From positions 488,794-552,793 of the forward strand of contig NZ_JAACFS010000002.1 of the NCBI RefSeq assembly GCF_029051645.1: a stretch of DNA of 64,000 nucleotides. The letters are read 5' to 3'. The position numbers and the translations under genes were made by a program. The number at the start of each line of letters is the position of its first letter. Positions within the stretch are counted from its first letter, which is position 1. Positions 43,627 to 51,724 of the stretch are shown one piece after another. This DNA comes from Bradyrhizobium sp. CSA112. Its GTDB lineage: Bacteria; Pseudomonadota; Alphaproteobacteria; Rhizobiales; Xanthobacteraceae. The notes below the pieces were generated by a model, which worked only from the letters and a program-made list of their open reading frames with translations, did not search any database and had not been told where the DNA came from.

Positions 43627-44577
43627 TTATTGCCGCTTGCTTGCGAGCAGTTCGAGCCGCTGAGGCGCCTCCGCCGATCCGAACTTTTTGGCCTTCTCGT
43701 ACCAGACTCGCGCCATGGCTACGTCCGGCACGAAGCCATGGACGCCCATTTTCTCCAGGATCACTGGATCGTAGGTTCCGGCGAGCGTCATGGCGGCGCG
43801 CGCATCTCCGGCGTTAGCCGCGCGCCGCAGCACGAGGCGAGCCGCGGCGAGATCGCCACTCGCGATCAAATCATCCGCTCGCCTGAGCGACGAGGCGATT
43901 TCATTAGGATCGAGGTGGCGGATCGCATCTCCCGGGATCATGGGCTCTGGGACAGGTGCCGGCGGCAGAGCGGCAACGGGTGCCCCAGCCGGCGGCGCTA
44001 CGGCAACTGACGCTGGAGCGCCCGGCGGTGTGGCGGCGGGGGCGCGGCCGTCCTGCATCGCACTCTGATAGGCCGTCGTGATCTCCTCACGCGCCGGCAC
44101 CGCCGCGACCGTTGTGGCGGCTCGAAAACCAGCGGTCTGATTTGCCGGCGCCGATAGCCGCGCGGCATCCGTGGGATTCCTCAACTGTGTGTCATGTGCC
44201 GTCGATTGCGCGGGATCAGGCTGCACCGCTGCGTACGGCGTCGGAAGGGAAGCCGCAATTGAAGCCTTCGCGTTGACGATGATGTCGCGTGTGGCATCCG
44301 AAGAGAACATCGCTAATAGAATTGCCGCGGCCGCAGTCGCCAAAACGCCTGCCAGAACTCGTGCCGAGATGGAACGTCCGCCGTCCTTGCGCAAGGGAGT
44401 CACGTATTCGCTCGGATCTGGCACACCGTCGTAATCGGAAAGAAACACGGGGACGGGATCTTCCGTGTGCGAAGCGGTTCGGACTGATAGTTCGTACTTG
44501 TAAGGCGCCACTCGACGATCGGTCTGTACATCGACCTCAGGATCGTATGGTCGAAAACGCGGTGTCTGGTCCACCAT
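43627..44577 (-). CDS. Membrane-anchored Sel1-repeat-like protein
   Basis: 316 residues. Acidic cytoplasmic start, one membrane helix (ARVLAGVLATAAAAILLAMF, about 72-91), a long Ala/Pro-rich linker (PPGAPASVAVAPPAGAPVAA), and a C-terminal helical domain with a Sel1/TPR-like repeat (ADDLIASGDLAAARLVLRRA, then DVAMARVWYEKAKKFGS). This build is common in Bradyrhizobium and is thought to organise protein complexes; no specific role is known. Frame intact. Confidence 0.75.
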   Translation of the reverse strand: MVDQTPRFRPYDPEVDVQTDRRVAPYKYELSVRTASHTEDPVPVFLSDYDGVPDPSEYVTPLRKDGGRSISARVLAGVLATAAAAILLAMFSSDATRDIIVNAKASIAASLPTPYAAVQPDPAQSTAHDTQLRNPTDAARLSAPANQTAGFRAATTVAAVPAREEITTAYQSAMQDGRAPAATPPGAPASVAVAPPAGAPVAALPPAPVPEPMIPGDAIRHLDPNEIASSLRRADDLIASGDLAAARLVLRRAANAGDARAAMTLAGTYDPVILEKMGVHGFVPDVAMARVWYEKAKKFGSAEAPQRLELLASKRQ

Positions 44578-44674
44578 GTTGACGCTCCCAGTACTCTAAA
44601 GCGACGATTGGGGCGTTGCCGGAAATTTTTCTTACTGTTCTTATTCCAGAGGCGCCTTGTTACCGAGCACCGAT

Positions 44675-44857
44675 TCAAGCGCCTTGAATGGGTCCAAAAA
44701 GCGACCAAGGGTTGGAAAAACGGGAGTCAACTGTTCCCGGTATCGGGATCATGGACGGCTCACCTTCTTCCTTTGTACATGCCGCCGCGTATTCTTCGCT
44801 CAACTCGTCCAGCCATTTCAGCCATCCCCGATATGGCAATCGGGGCGGCCTACACAT
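44675..44857 (-). CDS. Small hypothetical protein
   Basis: 60 residues. The core (GWLKWLDELSEEYAAACTKE) is an amphipathic helix; the end (NPWSLFGPIQGA) is polar. AAAGGACG sits directly before ATG 44857. No family is recognised; it could also be the remains of a longer gene. Confidence 0.4.
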   Translation of the reverse strand: MCRPPRLPYRGWLKWLDELSEEYAAACTKEEGEPSMIPIPGTVDSRFSNPWSLFGPIQGA

Positions 44858-45161
44858 CGTCCTTTCGGCGCTTGCTCGGCGTTTGAGCGATCCAAGCAGT
44901 GAGACTAGTCAACTTGTTGTCACGATAGGCGCGGAAATCCTGAGCGGTCGGCACGTTGTCGAGAGTTTAGTCAACGTCCGCTTTTGTGGAGGTTGCGGAT
45001 GCCGGCCCCGTGCGCGCTGCCACACCGTCATGGGGCCGGCATCCGAAAACCCACACAACGGACGTCACCGGACCTCAACGTCACGCCACATCGCGGCTGA
45101 TCGATCCTCGCTCTCGCCTGTGCAGCGCGCCACGGTTATTCGCCAGCAGGAGGAACACAAA
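44858..45161. repeat. Gene-free stretch with a 14-base inverted repeat
   Basis: Arms 44996-45009 (CGGATGCCGGCCCC) and 45032-45045 pair exactly over 14 bases with a 22-base loop. No T-run follows, so it is not a standard terminator. The rest of the 304 bases is without features and must hold the promoter of the small operon that starts at 45162. Confidence 0.6.
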
Positions 45162-45230
45162 ATGAGCGATCAAAGTTATACAGACGCGCTCTTTGCATCG
45201 CGCGTAGCCTTACGAGCGGACCAGGACTGA
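45162..45230 (+). CDS. 22-residue leader-like peptide
   Basis: ATG 45162 is preceded by AGGAGG with ideal spacing and reads to TGA 45228-45230 (begins MSDQSYTDALFASRV). It ends three bases before the DUF2945 start, so it could be a translational leader or a tiny protein. The strong ribosome site is the main evidence. Confidence 0.5.
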   Translation: MSDQSYTDALFASRVALRADQD

Positions 45231-45233
45231 GCC

Positions 45234-45446
45234 ATGGCCAAAACGTTCAAGGTTGGCGACCACGTGAGCTGGAATTCAGAAGCCGGACGTGTGCGGGGAA
45301 CGATCGTTAAAGTGCACAAGCGAGCCGTCAATTATAAAGGCCACATCCACCGTGCTACGCCGGAGGATCCGCAGTATGAAATCAAGAGCGACAAGACCGA
45401 TCACGTCGCCCTGCACAAGGCCGGCGTGTTGAGGCGCCTCGGCTGA
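45234..45446 (+). CDS. DUF2945 / HVA1-type TUDOR-domain protein
   Basis: 70 residues covering one DUF2945 domain (FKVGDHVSWNSEAGRVRGTI, then GVLRRLG). The family adopts a small beta-barrel and has no settled function; it often lies near DNA repair and Ku/LigD-type genes. It overlaps the next gene by one base (TGATG), so the two are in one operon. Confidence 0.88.
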   Translation: MAKTFKVGDHVSWNSEAGRVRGTIVKVHKRAVNYKGHIHRATPEDPQYEIKSDKTDHVALHKAGVLRRLG

Positions 45447-46033
45447 TGGCCCGGCGTGAATTCGAAAGCACAGCAGCCGGCGCGAAGTTTCCGTTTTTCA
45501 CCATTGGCCATTCCACGCGCCCAATCGGCGAATTTATCGATCTGCTCGCTGCCTCGGAGATCGGCATCGTCGTCGATGTGCGCACTGTTCCGCGCTCGCG
45601 GACAAATCCGCAATACAATTGCGAAAAGCTTCCGGAGTCATTGTCGGGATTTCAGGTCGCATATGAGCATGTCGCCGAACTCGGAGGCCTCCGCGCACGC
45701 GCAGAGGATATTGCGCCTGAGGTCAATGCCTTCTGGCAGAATCAGAGTTTTCACAACTACGCCGACTACGCGATGAGCGGCAGTTTTCGCTCCGGCCTCG
45801 CCCGGATTCGCGATCTGGGCCGCGTGCGGCGCTGCGCCGTGATGTGCGCGGAGGCAGTGTGGTGGCGGTGCCATCGTCGGATCATCGCAGACTATCTGAT
45901 CGTTGGTGGCGAGCAGGTGTTTCATATTCTTGGACCGGGCAAAGTCGCAATAGCGAGCCTGACGCCGGGGGCCCGGCCCGGGCCGGGAGACACAGTGACC
46001 TATCCGTCGCTAGTGGCGGAAGCGGGTCCATGA
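45446..46033 (+). CDS. DUF488 family protein
   Basis: 195 residues. DUF488 motifs: FFTIGHSTRPIGEFIDLL, VVDVRTVPRSRTNPQYN, and the C-terminal CAEAVWWRCHRRIIADYL. The pattern of cysteine and arginines near the end is the conserved core of the family. The function is unknown. It is intact and shares an operon with the DUF2945 gene. Confidence 0.9.
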   Translation: MARREFESTAAGAKFPFFTIGHSTRPIGEFIDLLAASEIGIVVDVRTVPRSRTNPQYNCEKLPESLSGFQVAYEHVAELGGLRARAEDIAPEVNAFWQNQSFHNYADYAMSGSFRSGLARIRDLGRVRRCAVMCAEAVWWRCHRRIIADYLIVGGEQVFHILGPGKVAIASLTPGARPGPGDTVTYPSLVAEAGP

Positions 46034-46173
46034 GTCAGTGTTGCGGGCCTAACAGTTCAAGCGAAACTGCTGGCAGTCCACTTGCCGGAGCACGGACGTC
46101 GCTTTTGGGTCAATGGCGTCGGTTTGACGATATCGGCGCCACTTCCGCGTTTGGCTCCACAGCGTCCACATAG
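46030..46173 (+). CDS. Possible small protein overlapping the DUF488 stop
   Basis: 47 residues from an ATGA overlap at 46030 (MSQCCGPNSSSETAG onward). The overlap suggests coupled translation, but the minus strand here also looks coding, so one of the two is false. Confidence 0.3.
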   Translation: MSQCCGPNSSSETAGSPLAGARTSLLGQWRRFDDIGATSAFGSTAST

Positions 46174-46480
46174 CCGGCGATTTGTGCGACCTCGGCGAAA
46201 GGATCGTCCAGGCGATCATTGAAAGTCGGGGCCGCTTGCGACTCGAGACTCGATGATAGGGGTCTCAGAAACCCCGATCTGGACCGAGGTTTCCGGCACC
46301 CCGGTGGGTCCGCGCGCGACCCGCCGCTTGGACTTGCGCACCCGCGCACGGTGCGATGACCGATTCCGGCGAGAAGGCCTGCCGGTGACCGCACCGGCCG
46401 CAGCGCAGCTGCCGAGTCGCAAGTGGGCAGCGCCGCATTGATCTGACCACGATGACCGAACGCGCCGCCGGACCTTCCAA
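46110..46480 (-). pseudogene. Decayed gene with zinc-finger-like start and acidic end
   Basis: Coding-like pieces lie in three frames of the minus strand: RCPLATRQLRCGRCGHRQAF (zinc-ribbon-like), RRNRSSHRARVRKSKRRVAR with PETSVQIGVSETPIIESRV, and LDDPFAEVAQIAGYVDAVEP. The last two join if one T of TTT near 46225-46228 is dropped. It reads as one gene broken by at least two small indels. The family is unknown. Confidence 0.4.
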
Positions 46481-47076
46481 TGGTAGCGGAGCGCCAGCAT
46501 GATACGCGCGTTACAGGTTGAGGCCGTTACGCTCAGCGTTACAAGTTTACGCGCGCTGCCGCTGAATGGCCTTTGGGCATAGCTTCGCCCTTTCTCTCCG
46601 TGATCTGGTGAGGGCCGGCAAAACTTAGCCGCTTCTGACCTTCACCAAGTCACGCCCCGACATGAGGGGCCGGGCATTTGCGCCCGGGGATACTAGTTAC
46701 CCTTCGCCTGCAAGCAGGCCCACTGCCGGCGGCGTTGGCGGCAGTGTCTCTAGGGCGCTTTTTTCGGCGCGCCCACAATGCGAGCGGCATGTCATCAAGC
46801 CCGCACTGCCTTTCACCGTCCCGGGGGCTGCCCGGATCATCACGTCGCAGGTCGCAATGGGCACAGCGTTGCCTGCACTGGTTTGTTTCCGACATTGAGC
46901 GGCCGGCGCGCTGCGATCATTCATGGCGGCTTCTTCGAGAGGCCGGCGGCGGGTCAAGATCGGGAGAAGACCGCAGCCATTCTCGCGGCGCGGCGATCTG
47001 GTCGGTCGCTCTGCATCAGGTGGGAACCTCCGAGCACCTGACCGAACGACCGGGACCACCGGCCGCGCGTTGGTGC
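46481..47076. other. Low-information stretch, no firm gene
   Basis: About 600 bases. Minus frames 46650-46895 (with CRQRCAHCDLRRDD) and 46697-46924 (MNDRSAPAAQ onward) overlap each other, and neither can be supported. Short GTTAC motifs occur at 46509-46550. Confidence 0.35.
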
Positions 47077-47902
47077 TCAGGATGATCTATCAGGGAGGAT
47101 CGGCTTGACCTCGTCATAGTTGGCGAGACGCTTCGAATTCCTGTTCCAGTCATCCTCCGTCTCTTCATGCCAGCAGCTGAAGAGGTTGCTGCCAATTACC
47201 CACTTCGTTTGATGATCGTGGCAGAAGAACCAATGAGAGCGGCCGGTGTTGAGGAAACCGCTTGATTTGCCGCAGATCGGGCAGCCGCCGAAATAGCTTT
47301 CGGTCGCGATCTCAAATACCGGTTCGATCTTGACCGGCTGTTGTGGCCCATCTTCCTCTTTCCATCCATTGACCCAGGCGATGGCGAGCGCGGTGAACTG
47401 CGGCCCGCGCCGTTCGATTGGTACTTCCGAGCGTTTGCGTTCGGCCTTGCAGGCGTCGACGCCGCACTGACGGGCGGCTGCGATCGTGGCCTGGTCAGCG
47501 TGACCGCGGTCGACCACTTCGTTGGCAAGGCGTTCGATTTTGTCTTGCTTCGCGCGCCAGCGTTCCTCGTAGGCACGATATTCGGCCGCGTTGCGATCTT
47601 CGACTCGCTCGACCTCCGCACGCCATTGCTCATAGGTCGGCGTGCGCAACCGGCCGATCAGGCTGCGCAAAGCACGCGCGGAGTCTTCGAGTTCCTGGGC
47701 ATGGCTGGCGAGCCGCCAATCGATGCGATCCTCTTCGAGACAGCTTTCGCATACCCGGATGAGGCCGCCGTCCGGCAATCTGGCTTCTGCAGCGACCAGA
47801 TTTTTTTCGGTGCAGCCCGCCGCATATGGTGCAGCTGCGGCGAAAGTACCCAAAGACCTCAACGAGCTTGATCTCGATAGCCATATTGTTGCGGCCGTTC
47901 AT
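47077..47902 (-). pseudogene. Zinc-ribbon protein split by a 7-base homopolymer
   Basis: Two frames join into one protein of about 274 residues if one base of the run of seven T at 47801-47807 is removed: MAIEIKLVEVFGYFRRSCTI and CGGLHRK continue as NLVAAEARLPDGGLIRVCES. It holds a front zinc-ribbon pair (CTIC/CESC), a long coiled coil, and a second ribbon (CPICGKSSGF ... WFFCHDHQTKW). The start ATG 47902 has a GGAG site. The type is typical of phage-like islands in Rhizobiales; the function is unknown. The run could switch phase by slippage. Confidence 0.7.
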
Positions 47903-47970
47903 TGCGTGGTCTCCTCTGGTTGAAGTTCTGTGGCGGCGTGACTCCTGCGCGGGGGCCGCCCGCGCATGGA

Positions 47971-48498
47971 TCAGCTGCTCGGAAGCTCGTGTTGAAGCGG
48001 CGCCGCGTTACGGTCGGGGGCGCCGTTACGGTGTGCGTTACGGTGCGTTACGCCCTCAGCGTTACGCTTGCGGTCCCTGTAACGGCGCTGGCGATCGGCG
48101 TTGGTCGTCGACCGTTCGGGCGGCGGTTCCGATCGGCTCGTGCCTGGCGGCTCGGACCGCTTCAGCGGCTCGCCGAAATAGGTCGTGGTGATGGTCTCCG
48201 GCCAAAGCTCGTCGCGCCCGCCGACCGCGTCGCATACGCGGTCGAGTAGATCAGCTGTCGCCTCCTGGCCGTGGCGCCTTTCAAAGTTGTGGACGATGCA
48301 GGCGAGGAAGTCGCCGATATTTTGCTCAGCGACCAGGACCCGGTCGGTCTCGGTATCCTGCGGGTCTTGCTGCTCGATCTCCAGGTCGTTGTCGACGGTG
48401 ATCCGAACCAAGGTTTCGCACTGCGAAGGCAACGCAATGACCGGCTGGTCGTTAAGCAGTGCTTGCTGTTTCGTTTTGTCGGAGGTATCTGTCGCCAT
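47971..48498 (-). CDS. Hypothetical protein with Arg/Asn-rich repeat tail
   Basis: 175 residues. The N-terminal 110 residues form an acidic soluble domain (CETLVRITVDNDLEIEQQD, DFLACIVHNFERRHGQEA). The tail is a basic repeat of RNA/HRN-type triplets (RYRDRKRNAEG, THRNAHRNGAPDRN), encoded by repeated GTTACG at 48007, 48025, 48037, 48046 and 48061. AAAGGAG precedes ATG 48498. It is the last gene before the right attachment core. No family is recognised. Confidence 0.6.
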   Translation of the reverse strand: MATDTSDKTKQQALLNDQPVIALPSQCETLVRITVDNDLEIEQQDPQDTETDRVLVAEQNIGDFLACIVHNFERRHGQEATADLLDRVCDAVGGRDELWPETITTTYFGEPLKRSEPPGTSRSEPPPERSTTNADRQRRYRDRKRNAEGVTHRNAHRNGAPDRNAAPLQHELPSS

Positions 48499-48745
48499 GC
48501 GTCTTGCTCCTTTTGGCGAGGGGGTAAAGCGCGTTCACGATCGTGACTTTGAAACCGGTGCCGTTGGTCGCGGCGCCGGTTTCGCGTTTCAGAACCAGTG
48601 ATGATGGACAGAGAGGCGCGCGCGAGCGGTCGCGGGCGGCGGCGGGGACCGTTTGTAACTGTCGGAAAAAGCCGTTTAGCTTCAATGCACCCGCTTGGGA
48701 GCGTTTGTGCATCCAACTATTTGATTTTGCTTGTCTGGGCCACTT

Positions 48746-48760
48746 CCCTAGGGAGCGCCA
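48746..48760 (+). repeat. Right copy of 15-base attachment core
   Basis: CCCTAGGGAGCGCCA, identical to the end of the tRNA-Glu remnant at 37712-37726. It marks the probable right end of the element carried by the second integrase. Confidence 0.7.
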
Positions 48761-48766
48761 ATCTTT

Positions 48767-48988
48767 TCAAGTACTTAGCCTAGATCGGGAGCGCTGCCGT
48801 AGTTCTTCGACCAACAATCGACCAATAATCGAAGGGCTGTGAGCGCTTGGATGCCAAGCGTGTGGATTGCTTCGAGCGAACTCCTCAACCACAGCGGGTA
48901 ACCGATCTTGATCCCGGACTGCTAGAGCGGACGAGATCGCGCGGAAGATTTCCTGTGGTGACGCGTCGGCTTCGACACGTCCACTCAA
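48767..48988 (-). CDS. Possible small protein or gene fragment
   Basis: 73 residues from a TTG (SPQEIFRAISSALAVRDQDR, then IIGRLLVEELRQ). The composition is coding-like, but there is no ribosome site. It ends beside the attachment core, so it may be the cut end of a longer gene. Confidence 0.35.
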   Translation of the reverse strand: MSGRVEADASPQEIFRAISSALAVRDQDRLPAVVEEFARSNPHAWHPSAHSPSIIGRLLVEELRQRSRSRLST

Positions 48989-49060
48989 CGAGGCTTGGAG
49001 TTAAGTTAATTGCAACCTTTTCCTGATCACGTGCTTCTCCTCCTCGCGTAATGGAGGGCT

Positions 49061-49297
49061 ATGATGAACACTGTGGTGGATCTGGTTTCTCTTCGTGAGC
49101 TGGTCGCGGATAAAGAATGCCGCAGTCCCAATTACGACGGTGCGAGCGCCAAACCTTTAGGGGACGTGCGCTGGCGGAATCGCGCACAGGCCAAAAGCTC
49201 TTTCAGCGATAATCAAAAGGCTTTAACTCAGGAGCTTCCAGAAAAATCTCGCAAGTTCCTTGAAAACTTTTTAGCTGACAGGGGATCGCTCCTCTGA
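49061..49297 (+). CDS. Small hypothetical protein
   Basis: 78 residues, soluble, charged (DLVSLRELVADKECRSPNYD, ending KSRKFLENFLADRGSLL). GGAGGGCT stands directly before ATG 49061, which is strong support for translation. No family is recognised. Confidence 0.55.
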   Translation: MMNTVVDLVSLRELVADKECRSPNYDGASAKPLGDVRWRNRAQAKSSFSDNQKALTQELPEKSRKFLENFLADRGSLL

Positions 49298-49414
49298 GCG
49301 AATAATTCGGATGGGCTCCGACGCGCGTGCGTGTCCTGATGGTAACACGCGTCATGCTGATGACCGCGACGATGAACGGCGCGTTCGCCGATAGGTACGG
49401 CCATAGCCTGAAAA

Positions 49415-49696
49415 TCAGGCGGGGGTAGAGTTCGCAGCGATTTTCTTCTTGAGGGCCTCGGGAAACCGCGGTGCTCTTTTTTTCGTTCCGGCCTCGCTAT
49501 TGTTAATGACGCGTCGGCGGACGCCTTCAATGATCTGGCTGACGTCCGGCTCTTCACCCTCTTCACCAGAATTTCATTTGCAAGGCATACCGGCTCCACA
49601 GTCGCAGCCGATGTCCTTATCCCATGCCTTATCAGGGTGATTTTCGCAGACCCACCCGATGCCGTGGCAGATGGGGCCATTAGGGTCTGTCACCAC
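49415..49696 (-). pseudogene. Cys-rich small protein with in-frame TGA at a cysteine position
   Basis: From GTG 49696 the frame reads a cysteine-rich domain (PICHGIGWVCENHPDKAWDK, then CDCGAGMPCK) and meets TGA at 49574-49576, codon 41. Coding-like sequence goes on in frame to TGA 49415-49417 (NSGEEGEEPDVSQIIEGVRR, then EALKKKIAANSTPA). The relatives I remember have cysteine at the TGA position. The likely cause is a one-base change of a cysteine codon. It overlaps the upstream gene's end by 17 bases. Confidence 0.6.
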
Positions 49697-49874
49697 GCGG
49701 CGACCTAGCAAGGTTTGCCTGCGCGTCGCTTTCTGATTGCCGGAGCCGTTCGATCTGCTCTCGGAAGCTCACCGGTAGCTCTCGATCTTCTTTGAATGAC
49801 GCGCGTAGTCGTTCACCAATCTTTTGGACGATCGCGAGACTATGGGTGGAGTCGATGTCAACAGGCTTTCGCAT
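49680..49874 (-). CDS. Small hypothetical protein
   Basis: 64 residues: MRKPVDIDSTHSLAIVQKIG, then a helical charged end (SFREQIERLRQSESDAQANL). GGGAG lies before ATG 49874. Its end overlaps the start of the Cys-rich frame, which suggests a two-gene unit. No family is recognised, though short proteins of this make-up are common in Bradyrhizobium accessory DNA. Confidence 0.55.
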   Translation of the reverse strand: MRKPVDIDSTHSLAIVQKIGERLRASFKEDRELPVSFREQIERLRQSESDAQANLARSPRGDRP

Positions 49875-50189
49875 AACATCACTCCCAGGGAAAAACCGAC
49901 GCCAATGTCGGGTAGCCGACTAAGACACGGATCAGGATTTCGTTCCGCGTTTTCTGAATATTTGTTCAGATTGCTTGTGGAACTCTGCGAAACAATTTCC
50001 ACGTAGTGGATCAACGTCTGTCTGGTTCTCTGCAGTTGAAAACTCAGTATACTAACTTCGTGCATTGCCTGGATGCCCAACCGGGTAAGACGAGGACGGC
50101 CCCAGCAGCTATGCCCCAGCCCCCAAAAAGCTGGGGCCGTTTCCTCGGGCCATATCGGCAGTTTAGCCTCCGACCTTCGGCATCCACCA
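49875..50189. other. Intergenic region, no supported gene
   Basis: 315 bases. Open frames here are shadows or lack any family feature. Confidence 0.4.
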
Positions 50190-51081
50190 CTATTTCCGAG
50201 ACAGCCCCTTAAACGAACTCGAGCGCAAAAGTCCTTCTGAAGTGATGTCGCGGTATTCGACATCAGCCACGAAGGTTGGCTCAACCCATGTGGCCCTCGG
50301 CTTCCTGATGGGCTTTGTGAGCTTGGACTTTGGGCTGGACTGTATCGAGTTGCTTCCGGATTTGGCTTGAGACGGTGCGTGACCATCCCGTTCCGACCTT
50401 GCCCAGATAGACCAAGTCCTTGCCTTCCTCCTTTCCAAGGTAGAGCGCGGCGACGCCGCTAGGGTCTTTAACGAAGCCGACGACCGGGAATTTGCCCTTC
50501 TGAATGGTTTTGTTTTTCAGCCAAGCTTCATTGCGGCCGGAGCGGTAGGGCGCGCCTGGGTTCTTGGAGATGATGCCTTCCCAGTTCAGCTTCGCGGCGT
50601 GTTCAAATAACTTCTATCCGTCACCGGTGAGATGTTCGGAGTAGAGGACTGGCAGTTCAATCGCGTTTTCGCCGAGCAGGTCTAGCAGCGCTTGCTTGCG
50701 CTCGATTTGCGGGAGGTTACGAAGGTCACCGTCACGCCACAAAAGATCGAAGGCGTAGAAAACTAGCCGGTCCTGCCTGCCTGCCGCCGACTCCGCTTGC
50801 AGTTCTGAAAAATTGGGTCGGCCTTCATGGGCGACGACCGCTTTGCCGTCGATGATGGCTTCGCCGGGAATATCGAGCGCACCGGCAATCACAGAGAAGC
50901 GCTTGGTCCAGTCGAGCCCGTTACGGGTGAAGACCTTCTTCCTTCCCCTGTTGATGTGGACCTGGATGCGGTAGCCGTCGAACTTGATTTCGTGAAGCCA
51001 TTGCTCGCCCTTCGGCGCTTTGGACTTCAACGTTGCTAGCTGAGGCTTAATGAAGCCCGGCATCTCAGTACGCTTTGACAA
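50190..51081 (-). pseudogene. ATP-dependent DNA ligase (LigD ligase domain), broken
   Basis: Stand-alone ligase part of the LigD type. The catalytic lysine is in LHEIKFDGYRIQVH, followed by RNGLDWTKRF and FYAFDLLWRDGDLRNLP. TAG at 50614-50616 interrupts the frame where a glutamine codon CAG is expected (HLTGDG-stop-KLFEHAAK). The same frame goes on (LNWEGIISKNPGAPYRSGRN), and near 50340 it shifts into the family end (KSKLTKPIRKPRATWVEPTF, then DITSEGLLRSSSFKGL). The polymerase and phosphoesterase parts of LigD are absent. The gene is clearly dead. Confidence 0.75.
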
Positions 51082-51377
51082 TTACTCAACTCACAAAAAA
51101 GCCCGCCGGAAAGCGGGCATTCTTGCGCAGTTTTCAGAAATCTCGAACAATAGGAGACGTGATCGTTTCTGCCACTACCAATACCGCACGGCTTGTTCAG
51201 AAAGTAATCCCGGTTACCCCGCGCGGCTTCGGCGTACTGGTCGATCGCGACAGTGATCGCTTGGACATGTTGGTAACACCAACCTTCGCGCGGTGCTAAC
51301 TGCCGAACTTCCGCAAGCGCTTTGATCCAGGGCGGATTGTCAGCTTTGTCGTCATACCATTTCAGGGGATTACTCAT
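51036..51377 (-). CDS. Small conserved protein with an extended end
   Basis: 113 residues as read. The first 65 (NPLKWYDDKADNPPWIKALA, APREGWCYQHVQAITVAIDQ, YAEAARGNRDYFLNKPCGIG) match a short protein type I know from Bradyrhizobium, which should stop about here. The rest runs through a transcription terminator and into the ligase remnant, so a stop was probably lost by a small indel near 51185. Confidence 0.55.
   Translation of the reverse strand: MSNPLKWYDDKADNPPWIKALAEVRQLAPREGWCYQHVQAITVAIDQYAEAARGNRDYFLNKPCGIGSGRNDHVSYCSRFLKTAQECPLSGGLFCELSNCQSVLRCRASLSLS
51095..51118 (-). terminator. Terminator on the minus strand
   Basis: Stem GCCCGC (51101-51106) / GCGGGC (51113-51118) with a six-base loop. 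On the minus strand it is followed by six T (51100 down to 51095). It fits a gene that ended just upstream, near 51185. Confidence 0.75.
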
Positions 51378-51724
51378 GGACGTTATGAGCCGCTGTGAAT
51401 GAGCGTTGGGCAGAAAAGAACGGTCCCAGCCGTGGGGGAGGCGATGGGCTAGGGACCGTCCCAGGTTGGTGGATGCCTTTTTCTGCGGCGGGACACCCTC
51501 CGACTATTCCAAAGAGTTCCACACACCAAAGGTTCCAAACTCAACGATCACCTGCGAAACGACTAAGATTTGCATTGGACCTACAGCCCGATGATGAAGG
51601 TCGCCCGGTATTGCCCTAGCGCAAAGGTTGCGAAACACTCCCGCCGCGTCGAATCGGAGAACGTTCGTTGGCAGTTCGGGCGAGCAGATCAAGATCACAG
51701 ATAACTAGAACGAGGGAAGACGGA
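51378..51724. other. Gene-free stretch with a bulged hairpin
   Basis: An 11-base stem with one bulged A joins 51421-51431 (CGGTCCCAGCC) and 51447-51458 (GGCTAGGGACCG). On the minus strand a TTCTTTTC tract follows, so it may be a terminator or a small structured RNA. The open frames here are not supported as genes. Confidence 0.45.

Noticed and set aside
48001..48070. CRISPR-like array from GTTACG repeats
   Set aside because: Units are too short, spacing is irregular, and the sequence codes for a protein tail.
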